A stretch of 63,020 bases of DNA from Candidatus Fermentithermobacillaceae bacterium (GTDB taxonomy: Bacteria > Bacillota > Sulfobacillia > Fermentithermobacillales > Fermentithermobacillaceae). Both the position numbers and the translations under genes were made by a program. A model generated the notes under the pieces. The model worked only from the letters and a program-made list of their open reading frames with translations, had not been told where the DNA came from and made no database searches. Of the stretch, positions 25,430 to 34,431 are shown piece after piece. Every line of letters begins with the position of its first letter. Positions within the stretch are counted from its first letter, which is position 1. The stretch is taken from assembly GCA_012841375.1 (NCBI GenBank), contig DUUV01000120.1:1-63020 (forward strand), in the 5' to 3' direction.

Positions 25430-27316
25430 ATGTCCCAGACTCTGAGAAACGAAGGTATCCGCAATGTCGCGGTCATCGCCCACGTCGACCACGGAAAGAC
25501 CACGTTGGTCGACGCCTTTCTGAGAGAGACCGGTGTTCTTAGAGAGAACCGGTCTCTGTCTGAGCGCGTCATGGATTCAAATGACCTGGAGCGCGAACGC
25601 GGCATCACCATATTGGCCAAGAACACGTCGGTAAGCTACAAGGGCATCAAAATCAACATAGTCGACACGCCGGGACACGCGGATTTTGGCGGCGAGGTCG
25701 AGAGGACTTTGAGCATGGTGGATGGGGCCCTTCTCCTAGTGGATGCCCTCGACGGACCGATGCCCCAGACCCGCTTTGTGGTCCAGAAGGCGCTCGAGCA
25801 CCGCCTGAAGCTGGTCCTGGTCATCAACAAGATCGATAGGCCCGACGCTCGAGTGCAGGAAGTCCTGAACGACGTTTTCGACCTCTTGGTGAATCTTGGG
25901 GCCGGCGATGATGACGTGGACTTCCCCGTCGTGTACACCGATGCCAGGGCTGGCTTCGCGACGGCAGACCCGGAGATCGCCAACTCCTATACGCGAGCCC
26001 GTGACCGTTCCGGGTTTCATCCAACGATTCTCCCGGTACTGGACGCCATAATTGATCGTGTGCCTGCTCCCTTGGGTAACGTCCACGCGCCCCTCCGGAT
26101 GATGGTCAGCACCCTTTCCCATGATGACTACGTTGGAAGGATAGCCATCGGGCGGGTTGAGTCGGGGATCATTCGGAAGGGGCAGGAAGTTTCACTCTGC
26201 CGTCTTGACGGCTCGGTCCTCCATTGCCAGGTGTCGCGCCTTTGGCTCTTCCATGGCCTCAAGAAGATAGACGTGACCGAGGCTGCCGCAGGAGATATCG
26301 CCGCGATCTCAGGGATCGAAGACGTATCAATCGGGGAAACCGTTGCCGATCCCACCGACCCGGAGCCTCTGCCTCCGATCAGAGTGGATGAACCGACTAT
26401 GATGGTTACCTTTAGGGTCAATGACAGCCCGTTCTCCGGCCGAAGCGGTGACTATCTCACGTCCAGGCACTTGAGAGACCGCCTGTACCGGGAGGCCCGA
26501 AAAGACCCGAGCCTCAGGGTGGAAGACACCAAGAACCCGGATGCCTTCAGGGTTAGCGGCAGGGGCGAGTTGCACTTGGGCATCCTCATCGAGAACATGA
26601 GGCGTGAAGGCTACGAGATGGCCATCTCCAAGCCGGAAGTCATCCTGAAGGGCGGCGGTTCCGGGAAGATGGAACCTTACGAGGTCCTCTCACTGGACAT
26701 CCCCGAGGAATACATGGGACGAGTGATGGAGGAATTGGGGCCGAGAAAGGCCGAACTCATGGAGATGCACCACGACGCGTCGGGGAGAATACGCATGGTC
26801 TTCACGGTTCCCACAAGAGGGCTCATGGGGTTCCGGCCTGTATTCTTGACGATCACCAAGGGGACAGGCATCATGCACCACGTCTTTGACCACTACGGGG
26901 ACTTTTCCGGCGACATAACGACGCGCCGGGAGGGCGCCATGATCTCGTGGGAGGCCGGGGTCACGACAACATATGCGCTGCACAATGCCCAAGAGAGAGG
27001 CATCCTGTTTGTCGGGCCGGGCGAGGAGGTCTATGGTGGGCAGGTCGTGGGTCAGAATTCACGGAGCCAGGACTTGGACATCAACGTATGCAAGAAGAAG
27101 CACCTCACAAATATGCGCGCAAGCACGTCTGATGAAACGTTGAGGCTCACGCCCCCGAGAAGCATGAGTCTGGAAGATTCCCTCCAGTGGATAAGGGAGG
27201 ATGAACTCGTAGAGGTTACGCCAAAGGCCATTAGGCTACGCAAGATGGTCCTCGACCGGAATGACAGGTATCGTTTGAAGAAGGACAGGGGCGAAGAGCT
27301 TGATGAGGAGAAGTGA
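25430..27316 (+). CDS. typA: Ribosome-associated GTPase TypA/BipA
   Basis: A 628-residue translational GTPase. G motifs are AHVDHGKTTL (P-loop), RGITI (switch I), VDTPGHADF (G3) and NKIDRP (G4). After the G domain come the EF-G-like domain 2, domains III and V, and the C-terminal BipA-specific domain with EDSLQWIREDELVEVTP. It binds 70S ribosomes and aids 50S maturation and stress or cold adaptation. GGACCGGGAG precedes the ATG. It is a single gene with its own terminator. Confidence 0.96.
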   Translation: MSQTLRNEGIRNVAVIAHVDHGKTTLVDAFLRETGVLRENRSLSERVMDSNDLERERGITILAKNTSVSYKGIKINIVDTPGHADFGGEVERTLSMVDGALLLVDALDGPMPQTRFVVQKALEHRLKLVLVINKIDRPDARVQEVLNDVFDLLVNLGAGDDDVDFPVVYTDARAGFATADPEIANSYTRARDRSGFHPTILPVLDAIIDRVPAPLGNVHAPLRMMVSTLSHDDYVGRIAIGRVESGIIRKGQEVSLCRLDGSVLHCQVSRLWLFHGLKKIDVTEAAAGDIAAISGIEDVSIGETVADPTDPEPLPPIRVDEPTMMVTFRVNDSPFSGRSGDYLTSRHLRDRLYREARKDPSLRVEDTKNPDAFRVSGRGELHLGILIENMRREGYEMAISKPEVILKGGGSGKMEPYEVLSLDIPEEYMGRVMEELGPRKAELMEMHHDASGRIRMVFTVPTRGLMGFRPVFLTITKGTGIMHHVFDHYGDFSGDITTRREGAMISWEAGVTTTYALHNAQERGILFVGPGEEVYGGQVVGQNSRSQDLDINVCKKKHLTNMRASTSDETLRLTPPRSMSLEDSLQWIREDELVEVTPKAIRLRKMVLDRNDRYRLKKDRGEELDEEK

Positions 27317-27325
27317 GGGACTTAA

Positions 27326-27354
27326 GGAGCCCCCGAGGCGTCCCCGGGGGCTTC
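27326..27354. terminator. Terminator shared by typA and a convergent small ORF
   Basis: AGCCCCCG at 27328-27335 pairs with CGGGGGCT at 27345-27352, 9-base loop, then TCTT. It lies 10 bases after the typA stop and, on the minus strand, 6 bases after the stop of the 19-codon ORF at 27361-27420. Confidence 0.85.
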
Positions 27355-27360
27355 TTGGCG

Positions 27361-27420
27361 TTACCCGGCGGTCCTCCCGCTGGGATTGGAGGCGCCGAGC
27401 AGCCGTTTACTTGATGACAC
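27361..27420 (-). CDS. Candidate 19-residue peptide gene
   Basis: On the minus strand a GTG at 27420 opens a 19-codon frame, MSSSKRLLGASNPSGRTAG, ending TAA at 27361-27363. AAAGGAGGTG lies 7 bases before the GTG, as strong a ribosome site as any in the window, and the shared terminator lies 6 bases after the stop. Nothing else explains that site. The peptide is basic and Ser/Gly-rich, and I do not recognise it. No convincing promoter was found. Confidence 0.4.
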   Translation of the reverse strand: MSSSKRLLGASNPSGRTAG

Positions 27421-27565
27421 TCAGCACCACCTCCTTTCCTTAGGGGACTCAGTTCTATCCGGTGCCTGGGCATTCCTGCTTTCGGGAGCAGGATCTCACA
27501 AGAAAAGCGGGAATTTCAAGAAAGTACGCCCTCATCTCTTGGGTTAACGGTTGAAGGAGCGGAGT

Positions 27566-28111
27566 ATGGAAGTCAAGTACATTGCTGAACAGGCCTATAG
27601 GATGACCTGGGCCGAAGTAGAACAGGTCTGCAGGGACATAGCAGTTCAGGCGGACAAGAGCTTCGGGCCGGAGATCGTGGTCGGTATAGCCAGAGGAGGG
27701 CTCATACCCGCAGCAATAATCGCTTCGCTTCTCAGGACCGACGTCCTGTCATGCGTGGTTTCGAGGAGGCACAGGGGGGAAATCGTAAGCGACCGTCCTA
27801 GAGTGCTGGCGACCGTCGGAGAGCAGGTGGCGGGACAGAGAGTGCTTCTCGTTGACGAAATGGTCCTGACCGGCGAGACCATGCGTATGGCCTCCATCGA
27901 GTGCTCTAAGAGGAAAGCCAGGGCGGTGAAGACTGCCTGCCTGTGGGCCCTGGACGAGAGCTGGAAGCCCAACTGGTATGGTTTCGAGACTTCCGGCCAT
28001 ATAATGTTCCCTTGGGATTACGAGATACTCTCTCGAGGGCGCTTCATCCTGAACCCCTCCTATCGAGAGTATCTCGACTCATTGGAGATGATGGACCGGT
28101 GGAGAAAGTGA
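27566..28111 (+). CDS. Phosphoribosyltransferase-domain protein
   Basis: A 181-residue type I phosphoribosyltransferase fold protein. VVGIARGGLIPA forms the PPi loop region and RVLLVDEMVLTGETM is the PRPP-binding loop (V-x-D-E-x-x-x-T-G-x-T), as in xanthine/guanine enzymes. The C-terminal part (MFPWDYEI) resembles XGPRT-like proteins of unknown specificity. GAAGGAGCGG precedes the ATG. Its GTGA overlap with the HD-domain gene indicates coupled expression, so a joint role in nucleotide salvage or turnover is plausible but inferred. Confidence 0.87.
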   Translation: MEVKYIAEQAYRMTWAEVEQVCRDIAVQADKSFGPEIVVGIARGGLIPAAIIASLLRTDVLSCVVSRRHRGEIVSDRPRVLATVGEQVAGQRVLLVDEMVLTGETMRMASIECSKRKARAVKTACLWALDESWKPNWYGFETSGHIMFPWDYEILSRGRFILNPSYREYLDSLEMMDRWRK

Positions 28112-28779
28112 AGAAGATTGTCACACTACAGGATGTAAAGCAGAATCCGCACATCAGAGCCTACATTGACGGGGGTAATGACACCACGGCCGCGTTGGGC
28201 TACACCGACCACGGCGTCAGGCATGCGTCCATAGTGGCGGCCATATCACGAAACGTGCTTCAGAGGCTTGGATACTCGGAGAGGGAACAAGAGCTGGCGG
28301 CAATCGCGGGCTACACCCATGATATGGGCAACGTGGTCTCAAGGTACTACCACGCCCAGGTAGGAGCCGTCCTTGCGGAACGCATACTGTCCGGGATGGG
28401 GATGGATCCCGGTGAGACAGCCGTGATCATGGCGGCCATAGGCAGCCATGACCCCGAGGAGTCATGCGTGGCCGTATCCCCGGTTTCGGCAGCCCTGATC
28501 ATCGGGGATAAGTCAGATGTACACCGTAGCAGGGTGCGTAACCCCGACATGCTCAAATTCGACGTTCATGACAGAGTCAATTACGCGGCCACCAGGTCTT
28601 TCGTAGACGTCAATGAGGAGACCAAGGTGATCACCCTGGAACTCACCGTCGACACCGATATATCCCCCGTGATGGAATACTTCGAGATATTCCTTACCCG
28701 GATGTTGGCGTGCAAGAGGGCAGCCGAGTTCTTGAACACCCGTTTCGTGCTTACCATCAACAACGTCCAACTGCTCTAG
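28108..28779 (+). CDS. HD-domain phosphohydrolase-like protein
   Basis: A 223-residue protein. GYTDHGVRHASIV gives the first His, AGYTHDMGN the central H-D pair, and AAIGSHDPEE a further His, consistent with an HD-superfamily metal phosphohydrolase. The C-terminal third (KVITLELTVDTDISPVMEYFEIFL) resembles uncharacterised clostridial HD proteins. The GTG start overlaps the previous gene as GTGA, with GGTGGAG just upstream. The stop overlaps the end of the convergent ABC gene by 4 bases. The substrate is unknown; the coupled phosphoribosyltransferase hints at nucleotides. Confidence 0.83.
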   Translation: MKKIVTLQDVKQNPHIRAYIDGGNDTTAALGYTDHGVRHASIVAAISRNVLQRLGYSEREQELAAIAGYTHDMGNVVSRYYHAQVGAVLAERILSGMGMDPGETAVIMAAIGSHDPEESCVAVSPVSAALIIGDKSDVHRSRVRNPDMLKFDVHDRVNYAATRSFVDVNEETKVITLELTVDTDISPVMEYFEIFLTRMLACKRAAEFLNTRFVLTINNVQLL

Positions 28780-30635
28780 GGCGACGGTTTTTTCCGGCCT
28801 GCCGGCATCACGCGATTTTCCTGGGCTTTGAACTGTGCCTCATAGAGGGAAGCATACTTGCCCTGAGCTTCTACCAGTTCATCGTGAGTCCCTTCTTCGG
28901 CTATCTTGCCGTCTTCGATGACCATGATCCGGTCGGCCGCTCTCACGGTTGACAGCCTATGTGCGATGATGAACGACGTACGTCCGGCAAGGAGGGCCTT
29001 CATCGCTTGCTGGATGAGTCTCTCCGTCTCCGGATCGACGCTTGAAGTGGCTTCGTCCAGGATAAGGATTCTGGGGTCTGCCAGGATGGCCCTGGCGAAC
29101 GCAAGGAGCTGCCTTTGCCCGCTGGAGAGATTGGTGCCCCGTTCTTTTACCTCGGCCTGGAACCCGCCCGGCATGTCTTCGATGAACCCCCTGGCGCAGG
29201 CGGCCTCCACGGCGCGTTCTACCTCTTCCTGAGTTGCGTCGAGCTTGCCGAACCTGAGATTGTCCATAATGGTGCCTGAGAAAATGAAGGTGTCTTGGAG
29301 GACCGTGCCCATCTGCTTCCTGTAGGATGGGAGGTCCACGGTCATGAGGTCGCGACCGTCCACCAGGACCCGGCCTGCCGTAGGGAGATAGAACCGGGCG
29401 AGGAGATTTATGATCGTCGTCTTGCCTGCGCCGGTGGGGCCAACCAAGGCGATGGTTTCTCCCGGTTCCACTGTGAAACTCACGTCGTGCAACACCGGTT
29501 CTGCCGCCCGGTATCCAAAGGTGACGTGATCGAAGACGACTCTGCCTTCGATTGGAGGCATTATCTCAAGCTTGGGGGCCTCGCCCAGGGAGGCTGCCCT
29601 CACCGCTTCCTCGCTCTCATCACTCTCAGTCTTCAGGTCGAGGATCCCGAATACCCTCTCCGCAGACGCCATCGCCGAGAGGATCTGGCTCCAGACTCTC
29701 GAAAAGGTGCTGATGGGGGCCCAGAACTTGCCCAGATAGTTGGTGAAGGCGAGCATCAAGCCCAAGGTCACACTGCCGGCCAGGTACTCTTTGGCGCCGT
29801 ACCAGATCACTATACAGGTCCCCGCCGCTCCCACGATATCGGCCAGGGGCCAGAAAGCCTGATCCAGCCGGACGGCCCGCATGTACGCTCCGAAGAATTT
29901 GCGGTTGGCGCGGTCGAACTTCATGCTGTTGGAGCTCTCCCGACCGAATGCCTGGATGACCTGCAATCCCTGGATGGTCTCGTTGAGGTGGGCGTTGATG
30001 TCCGCCACGGCCTTCCTTGTGTCGCCCCAGGCGCTCTGCAGTGCCCACCTGAGTTTCGTGAGGACCAATGCCAGAAAGGGGATGGTCGTGAACGAAAGAG
30101 CGGCCATCCTCCAGTGCAGAGACATCATTATGACGATGATGCCCACAAGGGAGATCATCTGGCTGACCACGTTGATCACACCCGACGCCGCCAGGTTGCC
30201 GATGTGGTTCACGTCGTTGGTTATCCTGGAGATGATCTTGCCTGCGGGTCTATGGTCAAAGAACGAGAAAGGCAGGTGTTCGACATGCTCGAAGAGCCCC
30301 TGACGGAGGTCGAAGAGCACTCTCTGCCCCAGGTAGTTGGTAGTCTTTATCTGAGCCCTGGATATCACGAGCGCAAGCACTCGGAGGATGAGGATGCCCG
30401 ACAGGATGGTGCCAAGAACCCGCCAGTCTTTGGTGGCGATGCCGTGGTCAAGGGCCGCTCTGAACATGAGCGGTTCCACCAGCCCCAGAACGATCCCTGT
30501 AAGCGTCAATGCCGTCGCCGCCACGACCGTCTTCGGGTACGGACGGGCGTAGCTGAGGATCCTCGCAAAGTGTTCTCTGTTGAAGGGCCGTTCTTCTACG
30601 TCTTCCTCAAGGTCCAGATCGTACTCTGACATCAA
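28776..30635 (-). CDS. ABC exporter half-transporter, second subunit of heterodimer
   Basis: A 619-residue type IV ABC exporter half: six-helix membrane domain (about 40-350) and C-terminal ATPase domain. Walker A is GPTGAGKTT, Walker B with catalytic Glu is ILILDEATSS, and the switch His is intact in IIAHRLSTV. The signature is LSSGQ in place of LSGGQ. It overlaps the preceding ABC gene by 4 bases, so the two form a heterodimer like BmrCD or LmrCD, exporting drugs or lipids. Its altered signature faces the partner's ATP site, which has a changed switch residue. Confidence 0.92.
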   Translation of the reverse strand: MMSEYDLDLEEDVEERPFNREHFARILSYARPYPKTVVAATALTLTGIVLGLVEPLMFRAALDHGIATKDWRVLGTILSGILILRVLALVISRAQIKTTNYLGQRVLFDLRQGLFEHVEHLPFSFFDHRPAGKIISRITNDVNHIGNLAASGVINVVSQMISLVGIIVIMMSLHWRMAALSFTTIPFLALVLTKLRWALQSAWGDTRKAVADINAHLNETIQGLQVIQAFGRESSNSMKFDRANRKFFGAYMRAVRLDQAFWPLADIVGAAGTCIVIWYGAKEYLAGSVTLGLMLAFTNYLGKFWAPISTFSRVWSQILSAMASAERVFGILDLKTESDESEEAVRAASLGEAPKLEIMPPIEGRVVFDHVTFGYRAAEPVLHDVSFTVEPGETIALVGPTGAGKTTIINLLARFYLPTAGRVLVDGRDLMTVDLPSYRKQMGTVLQDTFIFSGTIMDNLRFGKLDATQEEVERAVEAACARGFIEDMPGGFQAEVKERGTNLSSGQRQLLAFARAILADPRILILDEATSSVDPETERLIQQAMKALLAGRTSFIIAHRLSTVRAADRIMVIEDGKIAEEGTHDELVEAQGKYASLYEAQFKAQENRVMPAGRKKPSP

Positions 30636-32404
30636 GCACCCTCCTTTCCGAGTTCCATCTCAAGGGCTCTCTCCACATCTTCATCTGCGAACTGGCTCTC
30701 GAAGAGCCTCCTGTAAAACCCCTCTTCGGCCAACAGCTCCTCGTGGGTGCCCACCCTTGTAACCCTGCCTTGATCCATGATCACGATCTTGTCAGCGCCT
30801 CTTACCGTAGACAGACGCTTGGCTATCACGATGGAAGTCCGCCCGCGCATCACTTCTTCCAGACCTTCCTGGATGAGATACTCGGTCTCCGTGTCGACGC
30901 TTGAGGTTGCCTCGTCAAGGATCAGGACCCGGGGGTTTACCAGGAGTGCTCTGGCAAGGGCTATACGTTGCTTCTGCCCTCCGGAGAGACCGATGCCCCT
31001 CTCACCCACGGGGGTCATGTACTTCCGCGGCAGCTCATCGATAAACTCTGCCGCTTGAGCGAGCCGTGCGGCGTTTTCAATCTCCTCATCCCCGGCGTCC
31101 GGGCGCCCCAGGGCGATGTTCTCTCTGACGGTGGCGGAGAACAGGAAGTTGTCTTGAAGCACAAGCCCTGTACTCTTGCGGAGAGATTCAAGGTCAATAT
31201 CTCTTAGGTCGATGCCGTCCAAGGTGATCCGGCCGCTTGTCGGGTCCAGGAACCTGGGTATGAGGTTCACTAGAGTTGACTTGCCCGACCCGGTACCGCC
31301 CACGATGGCCACGGTCTCACCCGGGAGGATCTCCAGGTTCACATCCTTCAGCGCCTCCCTGGTATCTCCCGGGAAGGTGAAGCTCACGTCCTCAAAGACT
31401 ATATGGCCCTCCGGCTCGTCCAGGACTATCGCGCCGGGCTTATTCTTGATGGCCGGGACGACGTCAAGCAGCTCGAAAAGCCTCGGCGATGCCGCCAGGG
31501 CCTGTTCAGCCATGTTCACGAGCCATCCCAACATCCGGATGGGCCAGATCATGCTCCACGTAAGCGAGTAGAAGGCGAACAGCACTCCTACCGTGATGCG
31601 GCCTGTCATCACGAGGAACGCTCCGTAACCCAGCATGGAGATGGTGCTGAGGCCTGAGAGGAAGTCCAACACCGGCTGGGCCTTCGCCTCGATGGCCGCG
31701 CGGTCTAGGTTCGCTTTGTAGTGGGACATGTTCTTCTCACGAAAGAGGTCGATCTGGTGCGGTTCCCGCGCGAAAGCCTTCACGACTCTGATGCCGCCTA
31801 TGTTCTCCTGCAGCGTCTCGGTCAGCTTGCCCATGACTTCACGCACTTTCTTCCACGCCGGGCGGATGTTCCGGTCGAACCAAAAGACCATCCTCAGGAG
31901 GAACGGGTAGCCGGCGCACGTCATGAGAGTGAGCCGCCAGTCCATGATGGCTAAGTAGGTGGCTACGGTGCAGAACATGATCACCATGTTGACCAGAAAG
32001 AGCGCTCCGAAGCCTATGAAGTGCTGTATGGATTCAACGTCGGAAGTGAGGCGCGACATGACCTGCCCCGTTCCCATGCCTGAAAAATAGGAAGGAGGGA
32101 GGGTCTGGAGGTGGTCGTGGACCGACCGCCTGAGGTCGTAGATGACTCTCTGACCCATCAGTTCACACGCGTACCACTGGATGTAGTTGACAATCCCTCT
32201 TAAGAAATAGACTCCTATGTACCAGAGGCACAACATGACCACCATGTCCATGTCCCGGTTGGGCAGGGCTTGATCAAGGACTCTCCTCACAAGCATGGCA
32301 GGAGAGATCTCAAGCAGGCTGGCGACGAACATGACCAGGACTGCCAGTACCGCAAGGGTTATGTGCGGACGAAGGTAGCCGAGCAAGCGTTTTAGGTTAG
32401 CCAT
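30632..32404 (-). CDS. ABC exporter half-transporter, first subunit of heterodimer
   Basis: A 590-residue half-transporter: six-helix membrane domain (about 15-310) and ATPase domain. Walker A GGTGSGKST, canonical signature LSGGQKQR, Walker B VLILDEATSS. The H-loop, normally IIAHRLST, reads VIAKRLSTV, so the switch His is Lys529 (codon at 30818-30820). With the partner's LSSGQ this predicts one weak and one fully active ATP site. AAGGAGC precedes the ATG. The neighbouring upstream region (32405-32818) holds no gene. Confidence 0.92.
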   Translation of the reverse strand: MANLKRLLGYLRPHITLAVLAVLVMFVASLLEISPAMLVRRVLDQALPNRDMDMVVMLCLWYIGVYFLRGIVNYIQWYACELMGQRVIYDLRRSVHDHLQTLPPSYFSGMGTGQVMSRLTSDVESIQHFIGFGALFLVNMVIMFCTVATYLAIMDWRLTLMTCAGYPFLLRMVFWFDRNIRPAWKKVREVMGKLTETLQENIGGIRVVKAFAREPHQIDLFREKNMSHYKANLDRAAIEAKAQPVLDFLSGLSTISMLGYGAFLVMTGRITVGVLFAFYSLTWSMIWPIRMLGWLVNMAEQALAASPRLFELLDVVPAIKNKPGAIVLDEPEGHIVFEDVSFTFPGDTREALKDVNLEILPGETVAIVGGTGSGKSTLVNLIPRFLDPTSGRITLDGIDLRDIDLESLRKSTGLVLQDNFLFSATVRENIALGRPDAGDEEIENAARLAQAAEFIDELPRKYMTPVGERGIGLSGGQKQRIALARALLVNPRVLILDEATSSVDTETEYLIQEGLEEVMRGRTSIVIAKRLSTVRGADKIVIMDQGRVTRVGTHEELLAEEGFYRRLFESQFADEDVERALEMELGKEGA

Positions 32405-32818
32405 AGAAAATGCTCCTTAATATTAAGAGAGAAAAAGACTTTTTGTTGCGGAAATCAAGTCTTGAAAGAAACGCAGAGGCTACCGCGGATGAGCACGGTT
32501 TCAACTCCCCCGAGATGAGTTCTTTACGGACGCACATCCGTTCAGTACACTACCATATTCCGTAAGGAATAGACAAGAGGTTTTGAGGATGAAATGCGTC
32601 TGTTTGGCCATTTGGCGCATTACAGCTGATTGCGAAAAGAAGGCCGTATGGCCCCAAGAGAGGACCCCGGGGGATGCCTCAAGGTCCATGGCCAGAGCGC
32701 TTTTGCCAGGTGATTTCTGCGGTCCCGGAGAGGACTCGTGTTCCCGTGCGTCGTAAGAGTCTAGGTAGCCCTCGCCGGGGAAAACGCTTTTCCTGCTGGG
32801 CGCGAGGAGAATCGAGGG
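32405..32818. other. 414-base intergenic region between divergent ABC and murJ genes
   Basis: The part near the ABC gene is more AT-rich than its surroundings. It contains small inverted repeats, ATTCC-GTAA-GGAAT and AATGCG (32593-32598) with CGCATT (32616-32621). It must hold the promoters of both divergent units. I see no convincing gene, RNA or complete promoter pair. Confidence 0.5.
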
Positions 32819-34399
32819 ATGCTCTTGTCGACCAGGAGAAGGGTCTTTGAGGCAGCGTTTGTGGTAATGCTTCTCAACATTCTATCGAAGATCCTCGGGC
32901 TCACGCGCGAGCAGATATTTGCCATGTTTTTCGGGGCTACGGGCCAGCTGGACGCCAAGGTCGCGGCAGAGAGGATCACGTCTGCCATCACCGTGTTGTC
33001 GGGACCCGTGTCTACGACCTTCTTGCCGGTCCTGGCCGGCTATGCCGCGAGGGGAGACAGCGAAGGGGCCAAGAGGATCACGTCGTCAATCGTCAGTCTT
33101 TCCATGGTCCTGGTACTGGCGATGGCCGCGCTTGTCATCATCCCTGCTCCTCATGTGGTTCGCCTTCTGTCGCCGGGGTTTGGCGAAGATACGCTGGCCA
33201 GCGCCACTTTGCTTACCCGGGTCCTCTTGCCTGCCATGGTGTTCCCCTTGCTTAGCGCCTTCGGCAAGTCGGTGCTCAACACCTATGGTCGCTTCGGGAT
33301 CCCTGCGTTCGCGCCGAGCCTCCAAAACATGGTGATCATCGCTGCGGCATCGCTGTTCGGCCCCGTGATGGGTGTGAGGTCCTTGGCCATAGGATTCCCC
33401 CTTGCCTACCTAGCCGCATTCGCCCTGCATATACCGGCTTGGAAGCGCTCTCCGGCTTGGCCTTCCTTCTCGGTGAGGTGGGACGAGAGCACCAAGAAAG
33501 TCATCTTCATGGCCGTGCCCATCATCCTGGGGAGCATATGTGGTCAGCTCTACATCCTCGCCAACTTGAACCTGGCCTCCCGCTTGCCTGAAGGCTCTGT
33601 GGCCGCCCTCAGTTTGGCCGACAGGCTGCGCCAGTTCCCATTGGGTTTCTTTGCGGTGGCGGTGACCACGGTGTTGTTTCCGACCCTGTCAGGCATGTGG
33701 GCAAAGGGAGATAAGGAAGGGTTCAGGGCGGCGACCGTAAACGGGATCCGGTTTGTGGAGTTCGTATGTATCCCTGCCGCAGTGGGACTAATGGTGCTCG
33801 CGGAGCCGATAGTCCGTCTGGTATACCAGCGGGGAGCCTTTACGCCGCAGCACACCGCACTCACCGCGGCAGCGTTGACCGCCTACGCGCCGGCGATAGC
33901 GGGTATGGCGGCGCAGTCGGTGACCACCTTCGTTTTCTACTCGAGCCAGGAGACCCGGGTGCCGGTAGCCCTTTCAGTCGGGACGGCCCTCTTGAACATC
34001 ATCCTGGACGCGCTGCTCTCCCGACCGTTGGGACTCGTAGGACTTGCCCTTGCCCATTCAATCTCGGTCACGGCCGGGTCTCTGGTAGGTCTATACCTGC
34101 TCAAGAGGATGCTTTCGGGACTGGCTCTAGGGCCCTTGGCCGGATCGGTGCTAAGGGCACTGGCCTCGTCCGTTATAATGGGCGCGGGCGCCGTACTGGT
34201 CTCCAGGTACACCGGGTTTGCGGCGGGCTCCGGGAGCCTCGTCAGGGACGCCCTGGCCGGAGGCATCTCAATAGCTGTGTCGGGCGTCATCTATGTCTTG
34301 GCGTCCCATGTCTTCAGGAGCGAAGAGATTTCCATGGTGTTCGGACTGGTGAAACAAAGGCTTGGAGCGCGCTTCGGCCGGGACCGGTCGGAGTCATGA
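32819..34399 (+). CDS. murJ: MurJ/MviN-type lipid II flippase
   Basis: A 526-residue membrane protein with about fourteen hydrophobic segments. ILGLTREQIFAMFFGATGQLDA and GPVSTTFLPVLA match the MurJ/MviN N-terminus, and ALSLADRLRQFPLGFFAVAVTTVLFPTLS is the family signature. It moves lipid-linked peptidoglycan precursor across the membrane, or is a MurJ-like flippase for another lipid-linked oligosaccharide, since firmicutes often carry several copies. CGAGGAGAA precedes the ATG. The next gene begins 32 bases after its stop. Confidence 0.9.
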   Translation: MLLSTRRRVFEAAFVVMLLNILSKILGLTREQIFAMFFGATGQLDAKVAAERITSAITVLSGPVSTTFLPVLAGYAARGDSEGAKRITSSIVSLSMVLVLAMAALVIIPAPHVVRLLSPGFGEDTLASATLLTRVLLPAMVFPLLSAFGKSVLNTYGRFGIPAFAPSLQNMVIIAAASLFGPVMGVRSLAIGFPLAYLAAFALHIPAWKRSPAWPSFSVRWDESTKKVIFMAVPIILGSICGQLYILANLNLASRLPEGSVAALSLADRLRQFPLGFFAVAVTTVLFPTLSGMWAKGDKEGFRAATVNGIRFVEFVCIPAAVGLMVLAEPIVRLVYQRGAFTPQHTALTAAALTAYAPAIAGMAAQSVTTFVFYSSQETRVPVALSVGTALLNIILDALLSRPLGLVGLALAHSISVTAGSLVGLYLLKRMLSGLALGPLAGSVLRALASSVIMGAGAVLVSRYTGFAAGSGSLVRDALAGGISIAVSGVIYVLASHVFRSEEISMVFGLVKQRLGARFGRDRSES

Positions 34400-34431
34400 T
34401 TCCGGAAAACCGTGAGAGAGGAGAGACAAAC

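Noticed and set aside
29295-30629. Long open frame antisense to the ABC exporter gene
   Set aside because: It mirrors a well-supported gene, has no motif or ribosome site, and its composition follows the antisense of high-GC codons.
32501-32689. 62-codon frame on the minus strand in the 414-base gap
   Set aside because: No ribosome site, no hydrophobic or conserved pattern; the length is expected by chance.
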